Below, piece after piece: positions 26,012 to 35,817 of a DNA stretch of 64,000 nt. Position 1 is the first letter of the stretch, and every line of letters starts with the position of its first letter. The notes under the pieces were generated by a model that ran no database searches, had not been told where the DNA came from, and saw nothing but the letters and a program-made list of their open reading frames with translations. Position numbers and translations under genes: made by a program. The DNA comes from an uncultured Mycoplasmatota bacterium (GTDB lineage Bacteria; Bacillota_I; Bacilli_A; RF39; UBA660): positions 217,080 to 281,079 of the forward strand of contig CAMIXH010000002.1 in the NCBI GenBank assembly GCA_946402735.1, in the 5' to 3' direction.

Positions 26012-26695
26012 ATTTACTGTTAAATCTTCAAATTCTTCTTTACTAATTATTTTTAAAGCTTTTTCTCTTGCTTTAGCAAAGCTACTATAATCACTTCTAA
26101 CATGGTGAATATCTGATCCTAAGAATGATACTTTATGATTCTTTAATAATAGTTTAATTAAGTTTTCAGCTCCAGGTCCATATTTGCCATTTATACTATC
26201 TAGATTACATTGAAGTAATATATCTTCATCTACTATTTCATCTATTAAACTATAGTCTTCTTGAAAAGCAATATAACGCTCAGGATGAGCTAATATTACT
26301 TTATAACCTTTATATATTAATTCTCTAAAAATATCTATATAATCAGGATATTCTCCACTCATAGGAAGTTCTATTAATATATATTCACTTCCATTTAAAG
26401 TTCTTGCTTCTTTTGATCTAACTAACTCGTCAATATCATCATCCATAAATATTTCATTTCCTAAATATAAATTAATATTTATGTTATTCTCTCTTAATTC
26501 TTCTCTTAATTCATCTAATATTCTTTTATTATTTAGAACATTACTACTATATCTACTATCTCTAATATAATGTGGTGTTAAGATTACATCAGTATAACCA
26601 CATTTACTCATATTTCTTAAAACACTAATGCTATCTTCTAAAGACCTACTTCCATCATCAACTCCATATAATTGATGATTATGAATATCTATCAT
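25988..26695 (-). CDS. cpsB: CpsB/YwqE-type tyrosine-protein phosphatase (PHP family)
   Basis: 235 residues. PHP metal motifs are all present: MIDIHNH near the start, DDGS, LTPHY, GNEI, AHPERY and GSDIHH. CpsB/YwqE/Wzb-like PHP phosphatases remove phosphate from the tyrosine cluster of the partner BY-kinase and so set capsule or EPS production. The ATG overlaps the TGA of the Wzz-BY-kinase gene directly upstream (ATGA), so the pair is translationally coupled. Confidence 0.93.
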   Translation of the reverse strand: MIDIHNHQLYGVDDGSRSLEDSISVLRNMSKCGYTDVILTPHYIRDSRYSSNVLNNKRILDELREELRENNININLYLGNEIFMDDDIDELVRSKEARTLNGSEYILIELPMSGEYPDYIDIFRELIYKGYKVILAHPERYIAFQEDYSLIDEIVDEDILLQCNLDSINGKYGPGAENLIKLLLKNHKVSFLGSDIHHVRSDYSSFAKAREKALKIISKEEFEDLTVNNPSKIIN

Positions 26696-28146
26696 TCTTG
26701 ATTATCCTTATTTTGAATAGTTCTAAGTGCTTCTTCAACTTCATCTCTTACTTTAGAACTTACTTTCTTTGTAACTATCTTTTTATCTCTAGTAGCATCA
26801 GGTATTTCATTTCCATAATATCCATATCCATAACCATATTGACCCTTTTTAGCCTCTAAGTTATTAGCAACAACACCAGCTATATGAGCACCAATACTTT
26901 CAAGACCTTTCTTAGTATTAATAAGTTCAGTCTTAGGAGTTCCATTAATAGATGAAACAATTATTGTTTTATCTACTATAGATCCAAGTATTAATGAATC
27001 AGATAGTCCCATTACTGGAGCACCATCTAAGATAATAACATCAAAGTGTCTTTTCAATATTTCAATTAATACTTCATTCTTCTTAGAGTTTAATAACTCA
27101 CTTGGGTTTGGAGGTAAACTACCTTTTGGTATTATATATAAATTATCTATTTTAGTTTCATAAATATAATCTGCATAACCATGAATATCACTAATAAGTA
27201 AGTTAGATAATCCTTTTCTACCACTTATTTTAAATATATTATTTTGTCTACCTTTTCTTAAATCACAATCCATTAATAATACTCTTTTACCAGTTTGTGC
27301 AAAAGATATAGCTAAGTTTGCTGATACGAAACTCTTTCCTTCACTAGGCATTGAACTAGTAATAAGTATTGTCTTTAATTCTTCATCAACACTTGAGAAT
27401 TGTAAGTTAGTTCTAAGAGTTCTAATAGATTCAGCTGCTGCTGCATTTGGTTTCTTATCAACAAGTAAATCTATTCCATTATCATCTTTAAATACTTTAG
27501 CAATAACTGGAAGACCAATTTCTTTTTCAATTGTATCTACATCTCTAATAGTATCATCAAAATAGAATACTATAAATACTAAACCACTACTAAGAGCAAA
27601 TCCTACAAATATAGCAAGAACTATATCTCTTAATATATGATCATTTGATGGTTTAGTTGGTAATACTGCTGAATCAATAACACTAACATTACTAATCTTA
27701 TATATTTGTTTAATTTCAGTATCGAATACTTTAGCAACATCATTAGCTATTAATACAGCCCTTTCTGCATCTGCATCTGTTACTACTATTTCCATTATTT
27801 CAGTGTCATTAACACTATTAACGCTTACTTCATCATATAAATCTTCAAATTCATATTCTAAATTTAAGTCTTTAATAACTTGTTCTAATACTAATCTTGA
27901 TTTAACTATTCTACTATAAGATGATACTAATTTTTGGTTTAATAAAATATCACTCTGATTAATAGTTTGAGTTGAATCATTCTCATCTTTAACCAATATA
28001 ATAGTTGTACTAGCTGAATATAAAGGTGTTTTAATTATAATGTTATAAACTAGTACTATTGCTACAAATAATAAACAAACAACTATTATTCCTAATATAA
28101 ATTTTTTATAATATTGATAAAATTCTCTTAAATTAATTTCTTCCAT
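26692..28146 (-). CDS. Wzz-type chain-length regulator fused to a BY-family tyrosine kinase
   Basis: 484 residues from the ATG at 28146 (GGGAGAG 5 nt upstream). N-terminal Wzz domain: TM at about 18-42, extracytoplasmic coil, second TM at about 178-200 preceded by a Pro-rich VLPTKPSNDH. C-terminal bacterial tyrosine kinase: Walker A-like SSMPSEGKS, Walker A' LLMDCDLR, Walker B VIILDGAP, then a tyrosine cluster YGYGYGYYG. In Firmicutes these are usually two proteins (CpsC/CpsD); here they are fused as in proteobacterial Wzc. The tyrosine cluster is not at the extreme C-terminus: about 40 charged residues follow. It drives polymer length and export with the Wzx/Wzy genes upstream, and is reversed by the coupled CpsB. 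Confidence 0.93.
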   Translation of the reverse strand: MEEINLREFYQYYKKFILGIIVVCLLFVAIVLVYNIIIKTPLYSASTTIILVKDENDSTQTINQSDILLNQKLVSSYSRIVKSRLVLEQVIKDLNLEYEFEDLYDEVSVNSVNDTEIMEIVVTDADAERAVLIANDVAKVFDTEIKQIYKISNVSVIDSAVLPTKPSNDHILRDIVLAIFVGFALSSGLVFIVFYFDDTIRDVDTIEKEIGLPVIAKVFKDDNGIDLLVDKKPNAAAAESIRTLRTNLQFSSVDEELKTILITSSMPSEGKSFVSANLAISFAQTGKRVLLMDCDLRKGRQNNIFKISGRKGLSNLLISDIHGYADYIYETKIDNLYIIPKGSLPPNPSELLNSKKNEVLIEILKRHFDVIILDGAPVMGLSDSLILGSIVDKTIIVSSINGTPKTELINTKKGLESIGAHIAGVVANNLEAKKGQYGYGYGYYGNEIPDATRDKKIVTKKVSSKVRDEVEEALRTIQNKDNQE

Positions 28147-28170
28147 ATTGTCTCTCCCTATTCCTATAAA

Positions 28171-28179
28171 ATTATAACA
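28171..28179 (-). promoter_or_regulatory. Extended -10 promoter of the BY-kinase/cpsB pair
   Basis: TGTTATAAT on the minus strand (hexamer 28171-28176). It starts only about 10 nt after the T-run of the upstream terminator. Confidence 0.55.
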
Positions 28180-28188
28180 TATAAAATT

Positions 28189-28220
28189 AAAAAATAACAT
28201 AACGAATTATGTTATTTTTT
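28189..28220 (-). terminator. Intrinsic terminator of the MqsA-like gene
   Basis: AAAATAACATAA 28191-28202, CGAA loop, TTATGTTATTTT 28207-28218: 12-bp perfect stem with A/T runs. The stop codon lies in the stem. Confidence 0.88.
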
Positions 28221-28667
28221 AGTATTAATTTTCTTCATAATAGTTTCATACTGTTTACTAGTAAAATTATCTTTATTAGCATCTACAAAGTCAACTATTA
28301 GTCTTGGCTTATACACTAAAGTATTAAGTATTATAGAAAAATTATCATTAGGACTACTAGTGCCTTTCTCATAACACACAAGAGTCTTTTTAGCACATCC
28401 TATTATCTTGGAAAATAATTCTTGTGATAAGTTATATCCCTTTCTTATTTCCATTATTCTATCTTTATTTAAAGCAACTATTTCATTATATCTTCTAATT
28501 GCTTTTCTCTTTGATTCTTTTTCTAAATCTTCATCTTGTACTTCTCTACTACACTCTGTGCAAAATCTTCTTTTGCAAGTAATTGATACTTCTCTGCCTT
28601 TAATAGTTGTTGTATATTTACTGTCTCTTACTATAGTATGTTCACTACCACAATTATCACACTTCAT
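28212..28667 (-). CDS. MqsA-like zinc-finger/HTH regulator
   Basis: 151 residues. N-terminal zinc ribbon with Cys3, Cys6, Cys36 and Cys39 (YgiT/MqsA type), then an XRE-type helix-turn-helix (RKGYNLSQELFSKIIGCAKKTLVCYEKG, about 75-102) and a helical C-terminus. MqsA-family proteins are antitoxins and autorepressors. No MqsR-type toxin is found beside it, so it is either a solitary antitoxin or a plain regulator. It lies between the EPS synthesis genes and the BY-kinase pair, which may be a target. A TATAAT is present about 15 nt upstream of the ribosome binding site. Confidence 0.75.
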   Translation of the reverse strand: MKCDNCGSEHTIVRDSKYTTTIKGREVSITCKRRFCTECSREVQDEDLEKESKRKAIRRYNEIVALNKDRIMEIRKGYNLSQELFSKIIGCAKKTLVCYEKGTSSPNDNFSIILNTLVYKPRLIVDFVDANKDNFTSKQYETIMKKINTKK

Positions 28668-28720
28668 CGCACACCTCTATTATATAGGGTATCATAAGTG
28701 CCCCTTTTTTTCAAGACGAT

Positions 28721-28849
28721 TCATTTCTTTTCTAGTTCTTTTAAACTCTTATTAGGCGTTAGAAGTTTTTCTGGCATTGTTCCTCCATTTTTAGATATAG
28801 TTTTAGAACCTATTTCGACCATTTTGTCGGCAACGCCAAAATGGTCAAT
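28721..28849 (-). pseudogene. Remnant of a DinD-type DNA-damage-inducible gene
   Basis: The minus-strand frame encodes about 43 residues without a proper start. It joins a DHFGVADKMVEIGS segment, which resembles the N-terminal third of DinD, to a GGTMPEKLLTPNKSLKELEKK end, which resembles the C-terminus of the same family. The roughly 200 residues between are missing. A TAG stop sits just upstream. I read it as an internally deleted remnant. The GGAGGA inside it is the codons of the Gly-Gly pair rather than a dedicated ribosome binding site. Recognition is from memory of the family, so the name should be treated with caution. Confidence 0.5.
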
Positions 28850-28901
28850 ATCCTCCTAATAGTATTATTAACTAAGAATATATATAAACACTTCCTCAAA
28901 A

Positions 28902-28928
28902 TAAAAATGTAAGTTTTACTTACATTTT
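28902..28928 (-). terminator. Intrinsic terminator of the secreted protease gene
   Basis: AAAATGTAAGT 28904-28914, TTT loop, ACTTACATTTT 28918-28928; T-rich on the minus strand. The stop codon is inside. Confidence 0.85.
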
Positions 28929-31900
28929 ATTGTTTTTATCTTAGACCATCCACCAAAGTAATTCTTACCATCTACTGTTATATAACCTCTAACTCTTACT
29001 TGATAATTATATCCAGTAAATAAGTTCTTTAAGTAAGCTACATTAGTAGATGCAACATTAATAGTTTGCCATACACTATCTTCTTGAATCTTATATTGTA
29101 CTTGATATTTAGTTACTTTAGGCATTGTATTAAATGTTACTTTAATATATTTTGATCCACTAGCTATCTTAGCAATAGATGTAGCTTTTGGTTTAATAAT
29201 AAATGTTACAGTCTTACTTCCTTGATATAAGTTACTCTTTCTAGCAGTTATCTTAATAGTACCTTTTCCAGGATACTTATTAGTTCCATAACTTACAGTA
29301 TAATGAGTTCCTTTTCTAAGAGTAGTGCCCTTATATGTTACTTTAACACCAGGTTTAATACTCTTACCAGTATATACTTTATCACTTATTTTATTAACAG
29401 TGAAATGAGCAGCATATATCTTAGTAATAGTTACTTTAGTTCTAACTACTCTACCCATCTCATCAGTAGCACTAATAACAGTAGTTCCTAGTTTCTTAGC
29501 TACCACTTTTCCATTAGCATCAACTGTTGCTACCTTTTTATTAGATGAAGTCCATGTAGCATAATTACTTACTTCATAGTATTCACTAATACTATTAGCA
29601 CTCATTACTCTAGAATTCTTAAGCTCTAATTTATAATTTAAAGGTGTAATACCAAATCCTTTAACATAAACAGTTATTGTTTTAGTAATACCAGTTTTAC
29701 TTGTTAATTTAATTGTTGAAATACCAGGTCTAATGGCTGTTACTACAAGACTATTATTTTCATATAAATCCTCTGATACAGTTGCTACATTAGTATCACT
29801 ACTCTTATAGGTAATAGTAGTATCATCTGTTGTATCAACAGGATTCAAGCTATATTTAACTGTATCGACATTACCACTTTCAAGATATAAGTATTCTTTA
29901 TCTACATTTATTTCTTTTAATGGTTTAGTAACAGTTAATGTATAAGTCTTTTCTATTCCATTTTTAGTTATAGCAGTAATTGTAACAGTTCCAGGATTTA
30001 CTCCAGTTACAAATCCATCACTTGTTACAGTAGCTACATAACTATTATCACCTCTCCATGTTAGAGTTGGATCAATATAGTTTGCTGTTGATGGAGTAAC
30101 TACTCCTGTCATTTGTAGTGTATCTCCAACAGGAAGTTTAACATTTGGTTTATTTGTAATAATAACACCTAGTATTGGTATTAAATTAATATTAACAGTA
30201 TGATATGCAGTCTTACGATTATTCATTTCAACTTCTATTGTATAAGTACCATTTGTTAAATCAGAAAGACCATCTTTTCTTAGTGACCAATTATAATCTA
30301 CACCCTTCATTACAGTTCTTTCTGTTTCATCTATAGCATATATTTTGTCACCTTTTAAAAGATAGATAGATTTAACAACGCCAGTTCCTTTAGCACTTAC
30401 AGTGAAATTAATATCAATATGATCATCATATGCATATGACACACTAGCTTTAGGTACTTCTACATAAGCATTTTCAGTAAATACATTTATTATTGGTTTA
30501 AAGTTTCCATTATTATAATAACTATATAAATCTCTCCATTTACCATTCTTCCATAAATATGAAGTTCCTTTAGTAAACTTCTCAGTAGCAGTAGTACTAT
30601 AAGCATAACCTTCATCATCATAACCATATTGTTTCTTATTAACTATACTATGTTCATTAGAACCAAGCTGTATTGCGATTGAATATTTAGTTAGTTTTTT
30701 AGATATTTTTCCTGTTAAATTAGTAGCTGTAACATATCCAATTGATTCAACAGTTCCTTTATCAAGTAATTTCCATTTTTTAATTGGTACACCTGATCCA
30801 TTACCAGGATAATACCATATTTTATAAGATGTTGGTGTTGTAACTCTAAAAGATACTTTATCTATTATTTCATCCATTCCATTATTTTTCTTATTAAATA
30901 CTTGCATTACTGCAGGACTATCTGCATAATACAAAGGTAAATTATGAACATTTATATATGAATTATCATCTGTATCACCATCAGCATCTCTAATACTAAA
31001 CATACTAGTACATATTTGAGTATCATCATAAGATACATAGAATATTCCATTATTTCCAAAATCAGTACCATATGAATTTTGAACTATCCATGCTCCTTTA
31101 TAAACTGGTTTATGGCTACCAGATTGGAAATTACTAACATCATAATCATCATCCCATCCAATTATAGATACTGAGTGATTAGTTTTAGTATTACCAGTTC
31201 CTCTATAAACATATGAACGATGTGTATAATCATAATATGGAGTATCCATCCACATATTAGCTCCTACTGAACCATTCCAATAAACTAATGATTGAATATA
31301 ACTTATTTCATCATTAGTACAAGACCCAGCTTTACTACGATGAATATATTCAATGTTATTAACATTTAATTTATTGCTAACCATGAATACATCTTCAGAA
31401 TATACCTTAGGTAAATATTTAACATTAGTAACAGTAGGATAATCACTTTCAAATACAGGTCCATATCTATTTATATAATATAAACTAGACATTTCAAAAT
31501 TACCACCTGAATTAACTGTTCTAATAACACCATATGGATTAGTTCTATCATAAAAGGATTGTGATTCATAATAATTTAAATGTCCTGGTGAATATATAAT
31601 ATTTTCAGCAGGAAAATTATAACGTTTTCTAACATAAGACTCTACTGATGTAGTTGATGCAAATGCCCAACATGTACCAGTTAAATCTTGATCTTTGATA
31701 ATATTGTTATTATCAATATAATATGGCATATTACTAGCTCTATTAAGACTAGGTACTGATTTAACATTTAAATTTAAATCAGCTAAACCATTAGATGCAC
31801 AATATGGAGGAACATTAACCTTTTCTCTTTCCTCTTCAGGCATTTCTAACCATTCTAAATATGCCTCACTTACCTCACATTTTTCTGCTTCCTCTATAGT

Positions 31901-31975
31901 CCCTTCTACTTCTTCAGCAAAAACATAAGGTATAAAAACAAACATAAAAATAAATAATAAAAGTTTCTTCCTCAA
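28916..31975 (-). CDS. Secreted papain-family (C1) cysteine peptidase with bacterial Ig-like repeats
   Basis: About 1019 residues from a TTG at 31975 (GAGGTG 7 nt upstream; the in-frame GTG at 31984 is part of that site). A signal peptide covers about 1-20. The C1 domain follows: Gln and catalytic Cys in KDQDLTGTCWAFAS (about 102), His in TNHSVSIIGWDDDY, Asn in WIVQNSYGTDFGNNGIFYVSYDD. Next comes a lectin-like/beta domain (to about 480), then at least three BIG2-type Ig repeats between about 590 and 830 (each with TVTPSTAN or NPVDTTDDTT-like strands and a WTSSNKKVATVD-type core), and a fibronectin-III-like C-terminal domain (KVTFNTMPKVTKYQVQYKIQ). No sorting motif, so it is probably released or held by the C-terminal modules. 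Likely degrades host or dietary protein. Confidence 0.88.
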   Translation of the reverse strand: MRKKLLLFIFMFVFIPYVFAEEVEGTIEEAEKCEVSEAYLEWLEMPEEEREKVNVPPYCASNGLADLNLNVKSVPSLNRASNMPYYIDNNNIIKDQDLTGTCWAFASTTSVESYVRKRYNFPAENIIYSPGHLNYYESQSFYDRTNPYGVIRTVNSGGNFEMSSLYYINRYGPVFESDYPTVTNVKYLPKVYSEDVFMVSNKLNVNNIEYIHRSKAGSCTNDEISYIQSLVYWNGSVGANMWMDTPYYDYTHRSYVYRGTGNTKTNHSVSIIGWDDDYDVSNFQSGSHKPVYKGAWIVQNSYGTDFGNNGIFYVSYDDTQICTSMFSIRDADGDTDDNSYINVHNLPLYYADSPAVMQVFNKKNNGMDEIIDKVSFRVTTPTSYKIWYYPGNGSGVPIKKWKLLDKGTVESIGYVTATNLTGKISKKLTKYSIAIQLGSNEHSIVNKKQYGYDDEGYAYSTTATEKFTKGTSYLWKNGKWRDLYSYYNNGNFKPIINVFTENAYVEVPKASVSYAYDDHIDINFTVSAKGTGVVKSIYLLKGDKIYAIDETERTVMKGVDYNWSLRKDGLSDLTNGTYTIEVEMNNRKTAYHTVNINLIPILGVIITNKPNVKLPVGDTLQMTGVVTPSTANYIDPTLTWRGDNSYVATVTSDGFVTGVNPGTVTITAITKNGIEKTYTLTVTKPLKEINVDKEYLYLESGNVDTVKYSLNPVDTTDDTTITYKSSDTNVATVSEDLYENNSLVVTAIRPGISTIKLTSKTGITKTITVYVKGFGITPLNYKLELKNSRVMSANSISEYYEVSNYATWTSSNKKVATVDANGKVVAKKLGTTVISATDEMGRVVRTKVTITKIYAAHFTVNKISDKVYTGKSIKPGVKVTYKGTTLRKGTHYTVSYGTNKYPGKGTIKITARKSNLYQGSKTVTFIIKPKATSIAKIASGSKYIKVTFNTMPKVTKYQVQYKIQEDSVWQTINVASTNVAYLKNLFTGYNYQVRVRGYITVDGKNYFGGWSKIKTIKCK

Positions 31976-32007
31976 ATCTATCACCTCATATGATTTAATT
32001 ATAACAA

Positions 32008-32038
32008 ATAAAAAGTTATTACACTAGTAATAACTTTT
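32008..32038 (-). terminator. Intrinsic terminator of the DUF1015 gene
   Basis: AAAAGTTATTAC 32011-32022, ACTA loop, GTAATAACTTTT 32027-32038: 12-bp perfect stem, T-rich on the minus strand. Confidence 0.88.
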
Positions 32039-33266
32039 ATTTTATTCTTCTTGCTTCTAAATAATACCTCTTATCATTACTATGACCCATAGAGAATGTC
32101 TTACGAGGAAGTGCTCCATCTAGAATAACTGTTTTAAATAAATCACTCTTCTTCATCGCATCAAATAGTATTCCAACATTTCCTTCTTTACTTCCAAGTT
32201 CTTTAGTTACTTCATCCCCATGAATATAATCAATTTTGCCCTTATGACTATTCAAATATTCATCTAAGAATATTTGAATACTACCAACAGATATATTTGA
32301 TTTAGGATTACTAATATATAATACTTTATCCATATCCTTAGTAACTAATTCAAACTTTTCACCATTACCCTCTTCATTAATATCATAGTATTCATATAAA
32401 CTTTTAATTAAATCATCTACATCAGTATCAAATATAACTCTATGTATTGCTTCAAATTCTAAAGCACTACTATGTAAGTTAACTAACTCAACTAAAGCAT
32501 ATCTATTAAGTTCATTCTTATCCTTTTCATAACAAGCTTTAGCTGTTGCTAATGAGTGATTACCATCACCCATTGCAAATAGTAATACACCTTTATCACT
32601 AACACCATATTTATGCTCAAAGTTAGTCTTATCAGCTAATACTTCTAATTTACTAATAACCTCATCGCTAGTTTCATCGCTTAATTTAAACCCTTTTATA
32701 TGACCTCCATTCATCATTAAATCAAAGTCATATACTTTATCCTCTTCACTAACTTTATTCTTTAAATTTTCTATGATATCCTTGTTTTCATCATCTATTA
32801 ATATCATTATATGAGGTAACTCAAGTAATGCATTTTCTCTAACCTTCATCCTAGGAGGTATTCTTTCAACAACAGTCTTTTCAGTAGCTCTAATCAATGT
32901 TTGACTACCCTTCTCATAACTATAGTCTTCAAGATCAACTACTCCTATTAAACCCTCTCTAACTTTACCATCACTTTGAGTTCTCTCTAGATATATTAAA
33001 CTATCTTTATATTCAGTAAATAAATCTTTATCAAGATACTCCTTCATATTAGAATTAATATTCTTAATTCTCTCTTCAACATTATCACTTTCTAAATATA
33101 TTTCTGGTAATGTTAATCTTAAAGTTGAAGGTTCATCCCCTACTATCTCTTCAACTTGATTCCAGTATTCTGGTTCTGAAGTGTATTGATCACAAGCTAC
33201 TACACTCCACTTATTCATATTAATATTTTTAGGAATTAATATATTCCCTTTCTTAAACGGTATCAC
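32037..33266 (-). CDS. DUF1015 family protein
   Basis: 409 residues from a GTG at 33266 giving MIPFKKGNILIP, the usual N-terminus of the family. An AAAGGA site lies about 7 nt upstream. An in-frame ATG at 33290 falls at or before the predicted transcription start, so it is less likely. Family signatures: the start VVACDQYTSEPEYW, FAMGDGNHSLATAKA and the NxHSxALEFEAIHRV segment. DUF1015 (COG4198) proteins are widespread in Firmicutes and often lie near serine or phosphoglycerate metabolism genes; the reaction is not established to my knowledge. Here it is flanked by terminators and has its own promoter. Confidence 0.85.
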   Translation of the reverse strand: MIPFKKGNILIPKNINMNKWSVVACDQYTSEPEYWNQVEEIVGDEPSTLRLTLPEIYLESDNVEERIKNINSNMKEYLDKDLFTEYKDSLIYLERTQSDGKVREGLIGVVDLEDYSYEKGSQTLIRATEKTVVERIPPRMKVRENALLELPHIMILIDDENKDIIENLKNKVSEEDKVYDFDLMMNGGHIKGFKLSDETSDEVISKLEVLADKTNFEHKYGVSDKGVLLFAMGDGNHSLATAKACYEKDKNELNRYALVELVNLHSSALEFEAIHRVIFDTDVDDLIKSLYEYYDINEEGNGEKFELVTKDMDKVLYISNPKSNISVGSIQIFLDEYLNSHKGKIDYIHGDEVTKELGSKEGNVGILFDAMKKSDLFKTVILDGALPRKTFSMGHSNDKRYYLEARRIK

Positions 33267-33291
33267 AAAATCATCCTTTCCTTGATACATT

Positions 33292-33300
33292 ATTATAACA
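33292..33300 (-). promoter_or_regulatory. Extended -10 promoter of the DUF1015 gene
   Basis: TGTTATAAT on the minus strand (hexamer 33292-33297), immediately after the T-run of the rfbB terminator. Confidence 0.55.
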
Positions 33301-33301
33301 C

Positions 33302-33330
33302 AAAAAAGATGGATACAATCCTCCATCTTT
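33302..33330 (-). terminator. Intrinsic terminator of the rhamnose operon
   Basis: AAAGATGGA 33305-33313, 8-nt loop, TCCATCTTT 33322-33330, then T-run on the minus strand. Confidence 0.85.
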
Positions 33331-33332
33331 AA

Positions 33333-34355
33333 TTATTCTTTGTAAGCGTTCTTATAATTTCCTGATAGAATGTCTTCTATCCAGTCTTGATTATTAACAT
33401 ACCAATCAATAGTTTCTTTAATACCTTCTTCAAATGTATATGACCTTTTCCAACCCAATTCTTTTTCTATTTTAGTTGAATCTATAGCATATCTTAAATC
33501 ATGGCCTTTTCTATCTTCTACAAAAGATATCAAATCTTCACTCTTGCCAACTTGTTTAAGAATAGTTTTAACAACTGTAAGATTATTTCTTTCTGAATGT
33601 CCACCTAAATTATATATTTCTCCATTTTTACCTTTTCTTACAATTAAATCAACACCCACATTATGATCATGTACATGAATCCAATCTCTTACATTCTCTC
33701 CAGTACCATATACAGGTAATTTTTCATCTTTTAATGCTTTTGATACCATTAATGGAATTAATTTTTCTGGAAATTGATAAGGTCCATAGTTATTAGAACA
33801 TCTACTTATTGTTACTGGCATATTATATGTTCTTGAATAAGCCATTACAAATAAATCAGCAGATGCTTTGGATGATGAATATGGACTTGACGTATGAATT
33901 GGAGTTTCTTCTGTGAATAATAAATCTGGTCTATCTAATGGAAGATCTCCATATACTTCATCAGTTGAAACTTGATGATATCTAGTTATTTCTTTTCCTT
34001 TCTCATCTCTAATCATTTTAAAAGCATTTAATAGATTTAAAGTTCCCATTATATTTGTATCAGCAAATAAATTTGGATTTTTAATAGAATTATCTACATG
34101 TGATTCTGCTGCAAAATTAATTACTACATCAAATAACTCTTCTTCAAATAATTTATTAACTGCTTCTTTATCTCTTAAATCCATTTTAACAAATCTATAA
34201 TTTGGTTTTGATTCTAGCATTTTAATATTATTGTAATTACCAGCATATGTTAATGCATCTAAACATACAAATTCATCCTTAGGATATTTATCAACTACAT
34301 AATGCAAGTAATTACTTCCTATAAAACCTGCCCCACCTGTTATTAAAAATTTCAT
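33333..34355 (-). CDS. rfbB: dTDP-glucose 4,6-dehydratase
   Basis: 340 residues, full family length. NAD-binding TGGAGFIGSN at the N-terminus, the catalytic segment STDEVYGDLP with TDE, and YSSSKASAD carrying the YxxxK pair, plus ISRCSNNYGPYQFPEKLIP. It converts dTDP-glucose to dTDP-4-keto-6-deoxyglucose, the second step of dTDP-L-rhamnose synthesis. Last gene of the rfbA, rfbCD, rfbB cluster; 10 nt from the upstream gene. Confidence 0.96.
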   Translation of the reverse strand: MKFLITGGAGFIGSNYLHYVVDKYPKDEFVCLDALTYAGNYNNIKMLESKPNYRFVKMDLRDKEAVNKLFEEELFDVVINFAAESHVDNSIKNPNLFADTNIMGTLNLLNAFKMIRDEKGKEITRYHQVSTDEVYGDLPLDRPDLLFTEETPIHTSSPYSSSKASADLFVMAYSRTYNMPVTISRCSNNYGPYQFPEKLIPLMVSKALKDEKLPVYGTGENVRDWIHVHDHNVGVDLIVRKGKNGEIYNLGGHSERNNLTVVKTILKQVGKSEDLISFVEDRKGHDLRYAIDSTKIEKELGWKRSYTFEEGIKETIDWYVNNQDWIEDILSGNYKNAYKE

Positions 34356-34365
34356 ACTATTCTCC

Positions 34366-35817
34366 TTATTTCTTTAAAACTCTAGCTCTAACTAGTTCTT
34401 CACAATATCTATCAGTAGCATCCATCCATGATGGTAATAATTCAAAACCATTTTCTACTAACTTAGTTTTATCTAATTTTGAATTTCTAGGACGATATGC
34501 AATTGTACTCATATCTTTTCCTGCATAATACTCTTCAGTAGTAACAGGTTTAATTTTTGTTTTTTTACCATTAGATTCCATAATATATTTAGCAAACTCA
34601 GCCCAAGAACAATAACCTTCATTATTAACATTATATGTTCCATATTTATCTGTATAAGACATTTCAACTAATAGTTTTGCTAAATCAACTGTATAAGTTG
34701 GAGAACCAACTTGATCATCTACAACAGTTAATTCTTTATGGCTATCTGATAACTTTAACATGGTTTTAATAAAATTGTTTCCATTTATACCAAATACCCA
34801 TGAAATTCTAGTAATAAAGTGATTAGGATTTCTTCTTACTTCTTCTTCACCTTTATATTTTGTTTCACCATAAACATTTTTAGGATTTGGAATATCTTCT
34901 TCTGTATATAAGCCATCTTTAGTACCATCAAATACATAATCAGAAGACATATACATTATCTTAGCTCCAACTTCTATAGAAGCATCAACAATATTTTTAG
35001 TTCCTTCTACATTTACTTGTTCACAAGCTTCCCTGCCATCAGTTTGGGCAGCATCTACTTTAGTCCAAGCAGCGCAATGAATAATAACATCTGGTTTATA
35101 GTCTTTTATTATTGACATAACTTGTTCTCTATTGGTAATATCCATTTCTTTACTAGTAGGAGCATATATATCATATTCACCACGTTCATGTAATTCTCTT
35201 ACAACATCATATCCTAATTGACCAGTTATACCAGTTACTAAAAATCTTCTAGGTATTCTATAAAATACTGTATCACATTCATCTAATGTACATCTTACTT
35301 GATCTTTACCAGATAATACTGGTTCTTTTATACCATATGTTTTAAAAATTTCATCCCAGTTAATACCAAGTTCAGGATCATTCCAAAGAATTCCACCTTC
35401 CATTCTAGGCATATATTTATTATCAACATAATATTCAAATAAAGTATCTTCTTTTAGTGCTACAAACCCATGAGCAAATCCTCTAGGTACATATAGCATT
35501 CTACCATTCTCAGGAGTTAACTCAACACTAATCCATTTACCATATGTTTTAGAATCTTTTCTAATATCAACTACTACATCTAATACTGCTCCTCTATGAC
35601 ATCTAACAACTTTAGCTTGGCAATAAGGATCTTTTTGAAAATGTAATCCTCTTACTATTCCTTTTCCACTTTTAGAATTACTTACTTGAAATATATCATT
35701 AAAACCTAGTTCTTTAAGTTGTTCTTTTGTAACAGATTCAAAGTATCCTCTTTCATCTCCAAATCTTTGAGGTTCTAATATATAACAATCTAATAAATCA
35801 GTTTCTATTTTTTTCAT
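34366..35817 (-). CDS. rfbC-rfbD: Fused dTDP-4-dehydrorhamnose 3,5-epimerase and dTDP-4-dehydrorhamnose reductase
   Basis: 483 residues. Residues 1-185 are Rml[39 protein letters not shown]. Residues about 195-483 are Rml[43 protein letters not shown] (YxxxK) and ISWVFG. The fused protein covers the last two steps to dTDP-L-rhamnose. A fusion in the order C-D is seen in some Firmicutes. Its start overlaps the end of the rfbA fusion gene by 20 nt. Confidence 0.93.
   Translation of the reverse strand: MKKIETDLLDCYILEPQRFGDERGYFESVTKEQLKELGFNDIFQVSNSKSGKGIVRGLHFQKDPYCQAKVVRCHRGAVLDVVVDIRKDSKTYGKWISVELTPENGRMLYVPRGFAHGFVALKEDTLFEYYVDNKYMPRMEGGILWNDPELGINWDEIFKTYGIKEPVLSGKDQVRCTLDECDTVFYRIPRRFLVTGITGQLGYDVVRELHERGEYDIYAPTSKEMDITNREQVMSIIKDYKPDVIIHCAAWTKVDAAQTDGREACEQVNVEGTKNIVDASIEVGAKIMYMSSDYVFDGTKDGLYTEEDIPNPKNVYGETKYKGEEEVRRNPNHFITRISWVFGINGNNFIKTMLKLSDSHKELTVVDDQVGSPTYTVDLAKLLVEMSYTDKYGTYNVNNEGYCSWAEFAKYIMESNGKKTKIKPVTTEEYYAGKDMSTIAYRPRNSKLDKTKLVENGFELLPSWMDATDRYCEELVRARVLKK

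Noticed and set aside
28817..28846. 10-bp perfect hairpin (GACCATTTTG/CAAAATGGTC)
   Set aside because: It lies within the DinD-like remnant and has no T-run, so it is treated as coding residue rather than an RNA element.
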